A DNA stretch of 64,000 nt from Theristus sp. LFF4_11 (GCA_030248135.1 JASANC010002702.1:1-64000), one strand, 5' to 3'; positions 45,101 through 60,100 are shown, counted from the stretch's first letter. The notes: generated from the letters alone by a model not told the origin. Program-made: numbers and translations.

Positions 45101-48100
45101 TTGATGGCCATCCAATTTCAATGCCATTTTTTGCAAATAATGCAGCAGAAAATTTTTCAGGCATATTACCCGACTATTTTATTAAAAACATTCAAAAAAT
45201 AATAATGCCTGTATCATTCGAGAAAAAAGTAAATTTCCTGCTGACGAGAACAGACTGTGTCACGACGTGTATAACAATTCCACAGATAATTCCACAGATA
45301 ATTCCACATTTGTTTGTTTTTTTTGGGCGCATTTCTTGCTACTGGAATAATAATGTCAAAAATCATTGACATCTGTCATAAAACTGACGTGAATGCTTGC
45401 TCCATGTAACCGCATGATAATCGTTGTGGTGAAAAAAATGAAGACGGAACGCGACGTCAACAACGTCCCGCATCATTGTCGGCATCAAAATGCACAGCGA
45501 TAATGTGAAATAGAAATTACACCGTTTTGGAGCCGCAATATGCCGCTGCTGCTGTTCCAATATTGCGTAATGCATTTTTCAGTATACATTTGTGCTTTTA
45601 GCCGCAATTGCTTTTGCACACGCTTATCAGTGTGCGTAATGCACATTGCTAGCGAACGCTAATCGAGTTCAGTTACGCAGAAATCTGTGCCACACCAGCG
45701 CGACGGAAAGATGTACACCGGTTTGCGTTACCACACCCCCTTAATTAATCCCAAAATTGTCACAAATGTACATATATGCCCGTTACGATGTGCTTGCTGT
45801 TATGATTAGCAGTGTTTTTGGTGTGTCACAAAAACGGCAAGACTCACACTTAGCTGATGTTCATGGTGGAGCATCAACCACCATAAACATCGCTATTCGA
45901 CTCGACCGTACCATTTGCCGGGTAATTCTGCGTTTTTTTCTGGCGAATGGACGATAACCAGTGGAATTGGGTGGGGATATGGAAGTCGAGCGAAAAGACT
46001 GCCACACAATCCGGTGATTGCTCAATCCCCCGGTCGTTCTTCTCTGCTGTGTCTCTCTCATACACTGCGTGTGAATATGCGCAGTAAATACAGTAGACAC
46101 ATACGAGCCGATGAGAAACGACACTGTTCCAGAGAACACAACGCGGCAACAATGCAAGCGCGCACGCGGCCACAGGTTGCATTTGTTTGCATGCGACCAC
46201 GGAGACACTGTGTCCGCCATTCATCATTTTGGCCATATTTGGCTATATTTATATGTATGTGTTGCGCGCAGCACACCGGGTCCCTGTTGGGCACACGATA
46301 TCGCTGCCTGTGTGTGTGTATGCCATTGTAGCTGCTTTTGTTGTTGCAGCAGCGACAAAAAGCATCAAAGCGCGCCAAAGCACACCAACGCCACCATATC
46401 GGAGCACATAAACACATAATGCGACACGATGGATAGACATTATAGCGGCTGGCCAAGCATATAATATTGTCTGTACATGTTTCAGGAGCGTTTTTCGATA
46501 TTATTGTTATATAGGGTATTCTTGTTTTCGGCTAGTAGTCCAGCGTTATAGCTTGGAAAAACGACGCCACCGCACAAAAACACCATGTCGGGCATGGAGA
46601 AACCCGAAAGCATAGGCCAAAAAGCGCGCGCACACACACACGCGCGCGCGCTTGTCCGGCCCGTTTTCAGATATCACATGCATTGTATATATGGTGGTCG
46701 CGTTTTGCGAGCCATTCTATTCAATATGCGAACGTATATGCACACATACGTACATGATACGGTGCATTGTTCGAAAAATGTTGTGTTGTTGCCAGAGAAC
46801 ATGAGCGAGCCCTGGCGCGCTGCGCTCTCTGCGGCGTGCGCGTCAACGTATACGACCGTGCGTCCGTATAATGTGCCGCAGAAATGACGTGTTAGTGAAA
46901 CATTTTTCATTTTGCGCGTCCGGCCGGGCGCGCGCGCGCAAGGAAGCCCCGGGCACGCGGCGCGCACACAAGACCGGCCTATCTCTAGGTCCATTTATAT
47001 CCGCGCGCTCGCTGTACACGAGTGCAGTCACCAACAGCACCGTGTCCGAATGAGAAGCCGCACACATTCGAACGTGCGTGCGTCGAGCGCCGGCTAGATT
47101 GCGCACTTGCGACGTAACAGGCGCGCGCACACGACACGTCCGTGCATGTTCGGGCCGCACACAGCAAAAGTGCATTATAATGCTGGTGGTGTTTATGTTC
47201 GTGCGAATTAATATCAGCCTTCCGGCGGCTACGTGTATACGCGTCACGTCTCCCACCGGAGGTGCACGTGTGTGTGTACATGGCATGTGCAGTCGCCAGC
47301 CAGCCTAGCTAGCTATGCGATGCTGTGTATAGCCGCTAGCCTTGATACATGCATTGATAGCAGCAGCGAGCGGAGCGACGCAAGATGGATGGCTGCACTT
47401 GGCCGCGGCACTGTCAGCCGGCAGCACTGCCACAAGCGCGCCCTCCCTTTTTTGCTACTATATTATTGTTATATGGTAGCAGTAGCAGCACCGAGCAAAA
47501 CACACCACTGGACACTACCGTAATCGGCAGTATGGCCGTAGTATGTGTGGCCGGGGCGCCGTGATGCATGTGACATGCGTACGAATGGGACACATGCCGA
47601 CGACGACATCTGCGCTCGAGAATAGACGTCATTTCGACAGATTTTTACGGGTGTGTCCGTTTTTGAATATTGGCGTTTGATCGCACGCATCATAGATTTC
47701 CGACCAACGTTGTGTCATATTATGTGTGGTTTCATTGTGTTGAACGTAGTTTTGTGAATGAACCTGACAGACAACACCCGCCACAAACACCATACGTGTG
47801 ACTTTCAGTGACACTCGTCACTATCGAAAGTGTCACATGACGTGAAAACTGTCACTGTAATATGCCAGACGATACTGTGCATCCTCTGTGGTGACAACTA
47901 GTGCGTTCTGACAGATCGTGCGAAAAAAATAAACGATCCGACTGAGAGAGTAGGGCCGGTTTTTTGAAACACCAGGTTGTTTGGCAGATTTTGTAACACT
48001 CTGATTTAACACTCGTGTTTTTGCTTTCGAGTTTGTTTTTTGGGTCCCTTTCGATGTGAACTTTACAGCGAAACGGCGAAAAAAGTTTAAGTTACGTTTA

Positions 48101-51100
48101 AAAAAGTCAAACGGCAAAAAATAGAAACTACGTTCGGAAAAATTCTAACTACGGCCAATCGGTACGTGGCAACTTTGCTCGTCCGGGCTGTCAGAAACGT
48201 TTTCTGAAACTACATCTTTCTAATGGGCATGCTAAAAATTTTGTGAAATCTGCAAACCCGAAGGCCAGCAGTCTCTACAGAACGATTTTGTCCAGCGAAA
48301 ACAAAACAGCACAAGACCAGGAGGATTCGATCTAAATTACAGTTTCCCTGGTCTTCGTCGTTTTTTACAGTGGCTCTCATTTTTAGAGTGAAAAATTTTG
48401 CAAAACAAGAGCAGACAACAATAAGAAACCACAAAAACGTCAAAGACCTTCAAAATAAAACAAGCTAAACTGCTATACTGAGCTACAATAGCCTGAACAC
48501 AGTTATTCAGAGCAAAATGCATTTATAAACAAATAAATTCAGACAATGATAGCCAAATCAGTTAAACAAAACGTGACAAAAAATATTATCCAATGGCACA
48601 ATTACTGGATAATTGACTACCCAACCCGACTACGATGTCTAACTATGTATATGCTGTTTAAGTTACTCGGTCTCGGCACGATCATTAGACCAAAGACCGC
48701 AAACATACATCAAGACAACACCGTAAACACGTGGATTCTAGTAAGGTTGACGTTGAAAACTCACAGAGCACTCAAACGCAGTGATTCACTGCTACACGCT
48801 AAGTGTTTGTGTGGTTGTCGCCACTAAAAACACACGTGTTCAGGCATCAAGCAAAAACTGCACAATCAAAACATGGTAGATAACCATTCCTACGGTAGTC
48901 AGCGAACCCAATGGGTTTCACCACGTTGAATTAAATGAGAGAACGCGAACTCCTGGTCTGAAGACAGGGCACACAGTATAAAAACACAGTGTTGTTGCAC
49001 GCGGGCACACGCAAACTGAGGCGCACACATGCAACATAACAGCGCCGTCTGTGCTTGTTTGTTACGATTGTGCAACATTTCCGTGTTACAACAGAGTGCC
49101 GTCTTCAGACAAGGACTTTGAGCAAAGAAAACGGAAAAACAGCCAACCAACCGGCATCGGAGATGCTGCAGTCGACGGGCGTTTGCGCCGGATTCGACGT
49201 CGACATCGGCGTGTCGCCGGGTAGCGGCGTCAACTGCTGCTGCTGTTGCTGGTGTAGATGGTGATGGTGATGGTGATGGTGATCACCGTTGCTCAGGTGC
49301 ATCGACGACGGCGGCGGTCGCGGTAACGCCAACGGGTGATGGTGATTAGTGTTCGACGGCGACGACTTCAGCGAGCCGGAGAGGTCGTGGTAGACGTTCG
49401 TCGTTGTCGCGGTGCTCGACGCGCTGTTCGTCGACGTGTCACTGTTGCTATTATTGGCAATAGTACTGGTATTATTAGTAGTATTATTATTTGCTGATGA
49501 TGATGATGAGCTGCTCGCATCCGGGAGGCCGGCTGTCGCGACGGAAGTACCATTATTGGTGACAGCCGCAGTGGTGGCATTATTATTGCCGTTGTTGCCA
49601 GCACCGCTGCTGCCGTTGTCACTGCTGCCACCGGCGAAACGTCGGTGCTGCAGTCCGTCGCCGCTCGTCGTGTCGGCCATGCTAGCCTGCGAGGTTTTGC
49701 GTGGATTTGCGACTTTTCTACACATTTTTCAACTTTACAAATTCCACATTATTATCTTTTCTTTAAGACCTGCGACTCAATGCGGTTGTGGATGTAAAAG
49801 GAAACTAGTTTCAATCATCTGTATGTGGTAATTCAGAATAGCCTAAATGACCCGGCCTTATTTAGGGGACTCAAATCCCTTATCCAATTTTGAATTCCCG
49901 CGTCGTGAATGAGACTGCTTACGGTGCGGGCATTGAGACGCGGGACCAAAATAAAAGATGTTACATCGTGGAAACTTCGTTTTTTTCTCTGGGTCACTAT
50001 AGGTGGACACCTCCGTCGCCACCTGGAATACCATGTTTGTCTATCACTGCTGTGGTCAACTTCTGTTTTATCCGTTTTGCTTTCGCACAATTTTGTTTGT
50101 CATTTTAAAATACCGCCCATCCATAATCAATATAATCCCTTTCACCGAAACGCATAACCCAAAAAACGTTCATATTTTTTTCCAACCGCTATGCATCGCA
50201 TGCTTGCAACATAATCAACACACATACACACGCACTGAATTATTCTTTTCAATCATCCGTTGTTGAATTTGAACGTGCATTGACTCTGACGAGCTCATTC
50301 AACAGAACAGAAAGCCGGTTTTTTTTCAAAAACGCAACATTATCTGTTTTGCTACTTCAGCATACACGTGTTCAACAGGTTCAACAACCACTACAAGTTC
50401 AAAAATGTTTTGAAGTGTTGTTTGTCAATCAGTCCAAAAGTCAACTCTTTCTGTCGAAACACGCCGTGTAGAGACGAAGTTATACATGTACATTCATGCA
50501 TACACGGGTGCTGATATCAATCTGGCGATTCTGAATAATTGCAACAAAGCAGCGGTCTTCCAAGTTGCTCACATGTGTGAGCGACAGTCAGACAAAGATT
50601 GTGTTTTGATCACCGCTTAGAGATTGATTGCTGTCATGCCATTTTGGCGGTTCACAAAGTTTGTTTCAGTTTAGACAACATTTTGCAAAAAGTCAACACC
50701 ACAGCCAAATCAGAAGAAACGGAAAAACGAAACACTGGACGGGCTACGGTAGTGTCCAAAGATAATAACGATACACAGTTATTATAGTTGCAGCATGATT
50801 TTCGTTGGTTTTATTGACTGCCAGCGACGTACACTGTTGTGTCTTGCGCTGAGCTTGAAAAAAATGGCCTTGATCGCCCGTGGCAAAACCAGCTGAATTT
50901 TTTCTTTTCTCTTTTTTGTGTACTTTTGCTGACATACCACGCTGCATACGACCAAGGCTGCACAATCTTCAGTTATTTTGTTTGTCGGGTGCACATTGGG
51001 GCGTTCGAAAAAAAAACACCACCATGAAAAAAATTGCTGGTCGCATTTTTTTCGATTCAGATACACACGTTCTCGACATTCCATGTGCCCTTAAACAGAA

Positions 51101-54100
51101 ACAACATCATCAAAGACGAAAGATGACTTAGCATCATGATCATAATACTGCCAAAAATAGCCATATCTCCAACGGCTGACAATGCATGCTGCGATACCGA
51201 TGTCAAAATTACTGCTGCTACTCCGCAGTTTTTTTTGTCCATATTTTCTCATACTTGTAACGAAAAATCGTATATAATCAAGATAAACACCATACGAATC
51301 TGAACAACAAAAAAAACTTCCCCTCTACAATGTGCGCTCTCAAAACGGCATTATTTCCGCAAATTACATACTCAACATTATTAGCGACCGAACTCTTTGG
51401 GGAATCCCACAAATTGCGCCGCGGACTATTGTAATAAACGGTGTTCCATTTCGACGTGCAAAAACGTCTAGGAGTGACCGCCAAATTGTTACGATTAAAG
51501 GAATTAAACGCTGATTAACGTTGACATTTGGCACTCGTTCGGCCGTCACGACGGATCACTGTCAAAGTTTGTCCGAACACATGCGTGTATGTACACACGC
51601 GGCATATATGTACACGCATGTACGCACAACCGCGCAAACGGCATTCAGTGTTGAAACCACGTAGTCCGCACCTGTCCTTTTTTTCACCGCAGCGGAATGT
51701 TGAGTGAGCTACCGATTCCTATCACATTCGGTCTTGGCACGATCTTGCTGGTAGTTTACCTGATCGCCAGATAATCACATTGCATTTTTTTTGTTTAATC
51801 GCCGAATATTCATTCCTGAGGTCACATGAACTTATCTTATCCAAAACACGGTAAAGACACCGTAACTGGTCAATTACAAAGTCCTTAAATTAACCGACCA
51901 GGTAACGCGTTAGTTCATACCGGAATCTCAGTTTTTTTAACAGTCAACCGATTTCGCATTGTTCTTGCGGTGGTCCCTGGTTCCTTTCTCAACAAATTCT
52001 GTCATTATAATACGTCGTTACAACACCCACGGGATTCATTAACATTATATACCATTTTACACTGATTAACCATGCATTTTGTTGTTTTTTTGCCAGCCAA
52101 AAATCCGTGCACGGTGAAAACGGAGCATTAACAGCAGCAACGCAGTCGATTTGCATGAATTATGTTGAGAACCAGGAAAAGAAAAGCGACGACCCGACAA
52201 GAGCCAAACAAAACCCACCGAAACCTTGCATCTCATTTCTCGCGGTTTGAAGGTTTTCGCGGACTCAATATAATTAGAATAATCACAAAAAATATATACG
52301 GAAATCGGGTGTGTGTGTGTTTAACGGCCAGCAGACTGCAATGTGTCGGTGTGAAGAAGATCACATTGACTTTGACAGCTCACCGAAGTGGAAAATAATC
52401 GGTGATTAACTATGAATCGAATCTCCGTATCGACTGTCCGAATATGGTTCCATGCTACATACGCCTTGTTTGATGCTCATTTTGACACGCTCCGCATTAT
52501 ATACTCATAAACATAAACACACACACGCACATACACGGGCGGCCCGGCTTTTCGCTTTTTTCTGGTATAATCACACTCTTTTCCATTCCCATGTGCTACA
52601 TGGCGCCAAGCAGTGTTGCCAAGACAGGAGGCAAAAATGTGATCATATGATTTATTCACCAGCGTTGTTCTGATTGCGAGGTGGAACAAAAAGTGAACAC
52701 CACTGTCAAGGTTAAGCTTGACTCTAATCAGGAAAGTTTCATTCTGTCTGTCATTCGAAAAACCGCAAACAAAGCAGTAAACAAATCCGTTATCGTAAAA
52801 AATATCAGGAATTTAGCGCCATGCAACAAAAATTAACACAGTCACCAAATTTAATCGTGTACCAAGGGCGCGATAATCCATATGTATATCCCCGGTTTTT
52901 AACGCTTGTTTATGTTGTCACTGTTTCCCGTTGTTGTCCATTATATCGTTGTTCTCATCACCCTACTCATATACCTCGTATTACATCCTGTTATGATTGA
53001 CCTGGTCCTGAAGTGTGTTCATATACATGTACGGAGACAGAAGGTAATGGAACACATAAAGTTCGCTGTTTGCGGTTTCGCCAGGTAGACGCATACCACT
53101 ACAAGAAAACGTTCATGAAAGTAATACGCCACAACCACATACAGAAATATCAATCGAATCGACGACATTTCGCCTTTGTTCTCAGTCAACGGTTGCTCAA
53201 GCAATCGAGACAACATGATGGACAAAACTCGAAATTTAAGGCGTCAATAAAAGAAAAATCTTGCGACATGTGCTGCTGACTAGGACTGGATGACTGGATG
53301 AATGTGTTGTAAAACTGACAATATCACCACTATCGAAGAAAACTCAACTCTGCACAATTTGAAGACGAATAAAAATTCGATATTTCTTCACACCATTGTT
53401 GTTGTATCGTTTTGTTTTTTCACTCCATTCTCCGAACTGGGTTTCAATCGAACAAAACAGACAAAGATCTGAATATAATTTGATTGATTGCTGATAATTT
53501 GGCGTACCATATGTTTAGCGTCAGTCGACCGACAAACGTGGTGGAAAGACGCATCGAAATTGGTTTGGCCTGAATTTTCGTCTTTATCAACACAACCCCA
53601 CCTACTTACTGTACGCTCTTAAGCACCACTTCTTAGCTCAATATCTACAGCGTATTATTTCAAACTAAAACATGATAAAAAACAATTTTTCAAAAAAACA
53701 CAAAAACAGAACAAAGGTGTCAGCCAATTACGAGCTTTGTTCATTTTTGGCCGAGAAAAAAGTGAACGAACGCGTCAAAGAGGCCACTTGAAACAATTGC
53801 CGCTCTCAAACTTTACCCGGTTCCCCCGCCCTTTTCAAAACGATCAATGGTAAAAAAGTGCAAACGACATGATACGACAAGCGAAAAAAGTGTTGACAGG
53901 TTGACATTCGCAAAGTCGTCCCGGGAAAAATAGCCGAAAAAACGACCAGTATTATTTGGTCATTTCGAAAATGGATTATTGTCAAAACAGAAAAAAAACA
54001 GGACACGACGCACGACGACCCCCGTGGCGAGCTGCGCTGAAAGCAGCTGTCGAAAACGGTGACTTGTATTTTACTGCCAAATAAAAACTTTGGGTAGTGG

Positions 54101-57100
54101 TGGGGGGGGGGGCACAAACTGAATTGTACAAAAACACGACCAAAAAACTTGACAACAGCTGCTCGTTGCTTGGCAATATAATATACTTTCAAGATATATC
54201 TCGTTTTTATTGCACGTTTCACCATCCATCTTTCTTCACGGTGACGCTGCATGTGGCAGCAGACACACTCACACACACCCCGACGTGCGGCGTGCCAGTG
54301 TGATGTTGAGCCAAACGTACGTGTGCGTGTGCGTGCACCATATTCTTGCTTTCGCACATACTTTTTCGAAACATATATTCATTCTCCTACACACGATTTT
54401 TCAAAGACGAGATGACACAGCGTTTCTCATAAACCTTCGTTCATATCGCTCGCAAAGAAGGAATCGAACCAGAAAATTTCGCCCAGTGAAGGTTCCACCA
54501 CAGCCAGCGAGGGCGACCGAAAAAGCAAACTGCACACACACGCACATCGACGACAGCACCCCCTCTGAGCGTTTATATGCCAGTCCCCCTACACTTGCTG
54601 CCAGCAAACCGATGAAGCGACGCTCAAATATTGTTGCAATATGTTCCGAATGGAACGACCAAAAAAACGTGCGCACACACGGCACACAGATCATAAAAAC
54701 GAATTGGTCTTAGGAGCTAGTCGACAACAGAGAGTGTTGAAGCTAATGGCGATCATCATTGAACCGAGAACAAGCTCAACTGCAAGCCTGGCGCGCAGCC
54801 TGTTGTGTAAAGTGCACAGTTTGGTGCCAGAAAAACAACAACGACGACAAACAAACGGGTCTCTTAGCGTATCGGTGTGCACCTTTGCGACCCCGCGTTC
54901 TTTTTTTTTCTTGGCCGGTTTTAAGGCCGAAACAATATTTATGGGCGAGCGTCTGTTTTCAGTCAGCAGACCATTTAGAAGACAATAACAGTCACACACA
55001 AAAAAACGTGTATCATCATCGGATTTTTTCTCCTGGCAGTATATCTGATGCGACATCGCGAACAAAATTTTACAATCTTGCTTTGAAATCTGTTCGACCA
55101 TAAAAATTTTTGAACTGAAAGCAAAGAAAAAAAGCACAACACAACACCGTGAATCGGACACAACAGATGCAGCGACCCCCCTCGGGCGTACTGCATTTTA
55201 GCGTATTCCAAACAAAATGGTTGGTCACAAATCATCATTCACTCACTTCTCACATTGCCAGTGTTACTCTTCTGCCAATAAACAAAATCGAGGGTGTTTG
55301 TTTCAAAACGGAACTGTGTTCTGCTGTTGATAACATGACATCACTTTATATCACCGTCGTATAAACTACTTGGACGGTCCATAATCGCCAATGAGTGAAA
55401 ATGGCGGTCAAGTTTTATGGTGTTCCCCGTGCCCCACTCAACCCCCCCCCATTTCCATGCGGGCCAGAATGGGTGCACTCGGATTGTAAAACTGTCATCG
55501 AGATCCGTTTTTCTGATGTCTGAATAGGGAGCACCGAAACCGAAAATTTTCCGATTCATCAAATCAACAGGGCGACACATTATTACAAGGCTGTGAAACA
55601 GACAGGTCGTAAAAGGAATTGGCTCCTCTCGTACCGTAGCTCAACCAGAAGTTTTATTTTTTTTTCACGTAACACTCCATTAAAAATGGACTCGGACTGT
55701 GCGAGAATCTTGACGAATCTTCACTCGAAGTAGACAAAGCAAACTGAGAGAATTTTGAGTGTAGCGGCACAGAAACAGACGAGAAAAAGAGAGACCAACC
55801 AACCAAATTCAGACCAACAGCAACCTATTTTCGAAACGGATTTTTTTCTGAGCGTCGAGTGTGAATTGAACCACAAATCAACTCAACGTCACAAATCTTA
55901 ATTTGCCTTGATTCACTGACAGTTCTTGGCTTGGCGTTCAACTGCCCTTATATCTGACACCGTACTTTCGGGAAAAAACTCCTTGTTGAGGCAGCAAAAT
56001 TGGAACGCTACACGAGTGACGAGATAATGTCGCCTGCGATAATGAATAACAACAACAACTTCACAAATTTACCGAACTGATCCGAGGTTCTTTTGCAATG
56101 CGGCCTGAAACCAACCAACCCTCGTTGGCCTGGCGGTAGCGCGTTAGACTACAGTCCGTGCGCTCGTGGGATCGAGCCCCGCCGAGGGGTGTATGGGCAC
56201 TCAATGACAGACGAAAACTCAATGGGCACCCTACTCAATGGCGTTCGGTACGCTTCTCTGGGTTAGCGCTGGTTGAAAACATCGCCTAAAAATCCCAACA
56301 ACAACAACAACCAATCAACGCCAGCCAAACAAGGCGCACCTGTAGCATGGTGGACGTGCTGCCGGTGGTGTCAAGTGCCAGGCCTCCCGCCGTCGATAAA
56401 GGGTGCGGCTGCGATGGGGTGGGCGCGTGCGCGAGATGCTCGTACGGGCTGCCGTAGTCGGTAGACGTGGTCGAGTGACGCATTGCCATGTCGTACACGG
56501 CGGCCGCGTCGCCGCCTAACGCCAGCTGGTGATGCGGCGGCACGGACGTCGACGCGCCCGGATGCATGCCGCCGCCAGCCATGCTCGACTCCATCGCGCC
56601 GGGCGGCATTAGCTCTGAAAGTGCGTTTTTGGGTTTTTTGGGCTAAATTTCGATTTTTGGGCAGTTTCACAAACAACACGGGGCAAAAAACATACACACA
56701 CGAAACCTGCACACAACAACAGTCGTGAAAAAACGTAAACGGGGGGGAGGGTTCATGCGCCACCGCGTTCACGGACAAACACACAGGCACATGGCGGCGC
56801 AATGCGCTTGCTTAGTGTGTTTGTGTATTGGAAAAGATCCCGCAGCGTTTCCACACACAAACAGCAATGCAGTGGCATAAATAAAGCTGAAAAAAGTGTC
56901 CGGTGAACAGACAAGCAGTTATTACCGGCGGAGGAGCTGCTTCGTTCGTCGACGACAAGATCAAGCGGCATTTTACCCTTCAGACAGCTGATGTACCGAT
57001 AGCAGAAGTTGTCGCACAGTTCGTGCACCTGAAAAATGTCACCCCGGTCAAGTTAACAGAATTGGAATTTTTTGACAGTTTTTCAACAGTGGTTATTTTG

Positions 57101-60100
57101 ATTTATTTTCGAAAAAATCATGGCGCCACTTCTACGTACTGTATACGTATGTAGATGTGACAACAGGCTTTTTTGTCCGTCAATGAGTTGTGTGGTTTGT
57201 TACATTCTGACTACTTTGTTGCAATCATATTACACCAAAACATAAGAAACCGCCCATATAACACCGCTCCCTCCCGCATTCATGTGCGCGTTTACACATT
57301 TCCACCAGCATACATACAATGTACATATCTCATCTTACACGGGCCGGGCACTTTTTGCCTCTGAATAGCGTGCTGTGTGCGCGATTTTGCGATTTCTGAC
57401 GTCGGGTATTATAGTGGCGCAATTTTTTTCCCTGATTTCACTTTTGCAGTGCACGCAAAACGGCATGTAGCCTCCGTCGTCCGTGCATCCGGCGCACGCG
57501 CTCCTGCAGAAAGCCTCATATACAGGCTGCCGCATTCGGCTTGTATGCTCATTCGACCGACCGCTATAGATGACGGGTGAAGCCATTTTAGTCAATGATT
57601 CCCGCGGGAACACAACCGGCCGTGTGTGTGCGTACAGTCAAAAAAGCAAGCACACAGCGCAAACAGATCGCGAGCTGCTCGCTTTCAAGCCTCTCTCCTC
57701 GCCCGCTTGTACGTTCGTATGTGCGTGTGTGTGTGTTTGTAGAATGTCGGAAGCAAAGGTCTCTTTCTTCTTCTTCTGTCTGTCCGCGCTCGCGTGTTCA
57801 CCGCCATTAAGCGGCCTCCGAAGACGCGCGTGGCGATCGTTTAATGCACTCGAAATATTGGCCGCTCAAAATCGTTTCAAACGACTTGACAGACACTTTT
57901 GCAATACGTACACACATAAATACTTGACAATATCACAATAGTTGTTGTTGTTGTTGATGATGATTCGCACCATTTGCGCCGCGCACTCGCGCACAACATG
58001 TAACGTCATCAGCTATGGGCTTATTTAAAATACCAGCACCAAAAAGCGTGTTGCAAACACTGCAAGCGGGGCACACTCAACAATCAACTCAGCGTTGATC
58101 GCAAAACTTTGCTCAGTGTCCTTCAGCGAATTTAAAGCCAACAAGCTGACAAATGAAGAAACAACACAAGAGAGCGGCATCCACACACACCTGCTACTGA
58201 GGAACTAAAGATGTCACGGCATAGTCGCTAATGGTCGACACTAAATTGCTCCTGACAAAAACACGCACGACCTCGTCTCAACAAAAAGCAAGTGGTGATC
58301 CAGTTTACAAGCGTCACTCAATCATCAATCGAGCATGTCATCTGTTTACGCCAATGAAATCATGTGTTTCCGTAAATTTTGTTCTTGATGGTGATGCGCT
58401 TTTTAAAAAGACGTCGTTAAGAGACGACCAGATGCCATTTCAGATCGCGTGTGCGAGTGTGTGCATGCAGTGGAGAGTGCAAAAGCTGTGCGCCCACCGA
58501 TGTGTGACGGTGTGTTGCCAGCGTACGATCGAAACTTGGAAACTGTGTTACTTGGGAACAGTGCTTGCCAGTCTGAGAGAGAGCGTTTCAATGCAAAATT
58601 TTGCTGGAATTTCTTCGCTAACTTCCACGCTTTTTTCGTGCATATTCACCCTAATTAAAAAACAGTGCTGGGAATTCGTGTCGAGAGCGCCATATACGGT
58701 GGGTTGGTCGGTTGGGTTGGCCCGACGCCCGAGACCCTGACGTTTTTGCGTAGCCGATAGCGTACAAGCATCCGCATCAATTTTTGTTTCCAAAGCACAG
58801 AGTCATAGTATTCCTTGCTTACTCCTTCTTATTTAACGGCCGTAGCGCGCACCGCTCAAGAAGTCCAATAAAACTTCCATCCATCCATTCATTTAGCGTG
58901 GAAGAAGAACGTTTGCCTTGTTTTATGACGTTAATACATCAGCGTTTTTTTTTCGTTGTTTTTTTCGCCACACACAACACACACACATATGTACACGCAG
59001 AGTGTTTTATATTTAAATTCGGCGATTTATATGGGCGTTCCGAAAAAATATGCATACCTATGGGCGACTACTTCATCGGCTGGGAATTAAACGCGTTTAT
59101 TACGGACTATGATGGCAGGGATGACGACGACGACGGCAAATTGATATTGCCCCCTTTATAGATCATAATAAATACACGAACACACGTTTTATGTGTATGT
59201 ATGTAGTACGTACGTTACGACGTAGTTGGACAGACGAAGCGCAAAAAACGGCGAATTTTTTGATGACTTTGTGGCGTTCTTTCGTCTTATTCCACTGTAA
59301 AAAACTGAGATGGAATGAGACAAGTGATTGATGGATTTCGTATATCGATTGTGTGGGCCCCCGCCTGTCTGTGTGCGCCTGCAGAAAGCACCGGCGTTGA
59401 TTGAAAACAGATTTTTTCCATCATTTCAGATTGAAATGCTGGAAAAATTTTTTTTGCATTTTTTGCTGCTTTCCGCGCGCCAGCATTTGCTGAGTCAAAA
59501 CTGTGATGATCAACTGTATACCAGACCGGAAGACCACGCGAACTGTAGACGCGTGTGACACAGCACCAGAGGAATACCGGTGAAAATCAGAATATTAGGC
59601 AGAGACGTACACGTTTGCACACGATTCTATTTCGAAAGAATGTCGGAACAACACTCCCGGAAGTGGATGCTGCGCTTGCTTGCTTGACACTTGTTTTGAG
59701 CCGCTTGGCATCGAGATGAAAAATGCGTTTTTTTACGATCATCAGCGCGTTGGTTGGTATGTGGGCGACGAAAACGCCACACCGGGGGCTATTTTCATTC
59801 TTAAAAAGTCATTGATCTTTGCATGACTCAATAATGTCTCGGAAATGTACACAACATCGTACGTATATGCTGGCCCGAATGGCGCTTGTGGCGGTGTGAA
59901 GCAAGCTCACTGGCTAGTGATGATCCGTTAATGTTGCTTTATGCACATTAAAAATACACAGAGACGACCATGGTGACGCCCAGTTAGGCTCACTGATACG
60001 CCACCAACCATAACGCACTGTTCCCTCTGCGCGCATAGCGTAATGACTTTCGTTTCACTGTCGACCACGCAATGTTGTTAGCCTGTTTTGTTTTGTGATT

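Larger units (their letters stand above)
43867..49151 (-). other. unc-62: unc-62 intron before the canonical homeodomain exon (about 5.3 kb)
   Basis: Related CCTGGTCTGAAGAC elements occur at both ends, and a CA tract lies near the acceptor. A stretch at 45.9-47.4 kb has long overlapping open frames on both strands caused by GC-rich low-complexity sequence, with no recognised protein. Confidence 0.6.
49687..56339 (-). other. unc-62: unc-62 intron (about 6.7 kb)
   Basis: It holds the short MITE at 49750 near its 3' end and the SINE at 56119 near its 5' end. The rest has no recognisable gene. Confidence 0.6.

Noticed and set aside
45861..47523. Cluster of overlapping open frames on both strands
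   Set aside because: They arise from GC- and CA-rich low-complexity sequence inside an unc-62 intron. None has family motifs and they mutually overlap.
49699..49725. Upstream extension of the unc-62 linker exon ([13 protein letters not shown])
   Set aside because: The CTCGCAG acceptor at 49687-49689 and phase 0 from the exon at 56340 place the exon start at 49686. The extension is read-through of the intron.
53806..54357. A 183-residue minus-strand open frame
   Set aside because: No homology recognised. It lies in an intron, with no acceptor or donor in a phase that fits the neighbouring exons.
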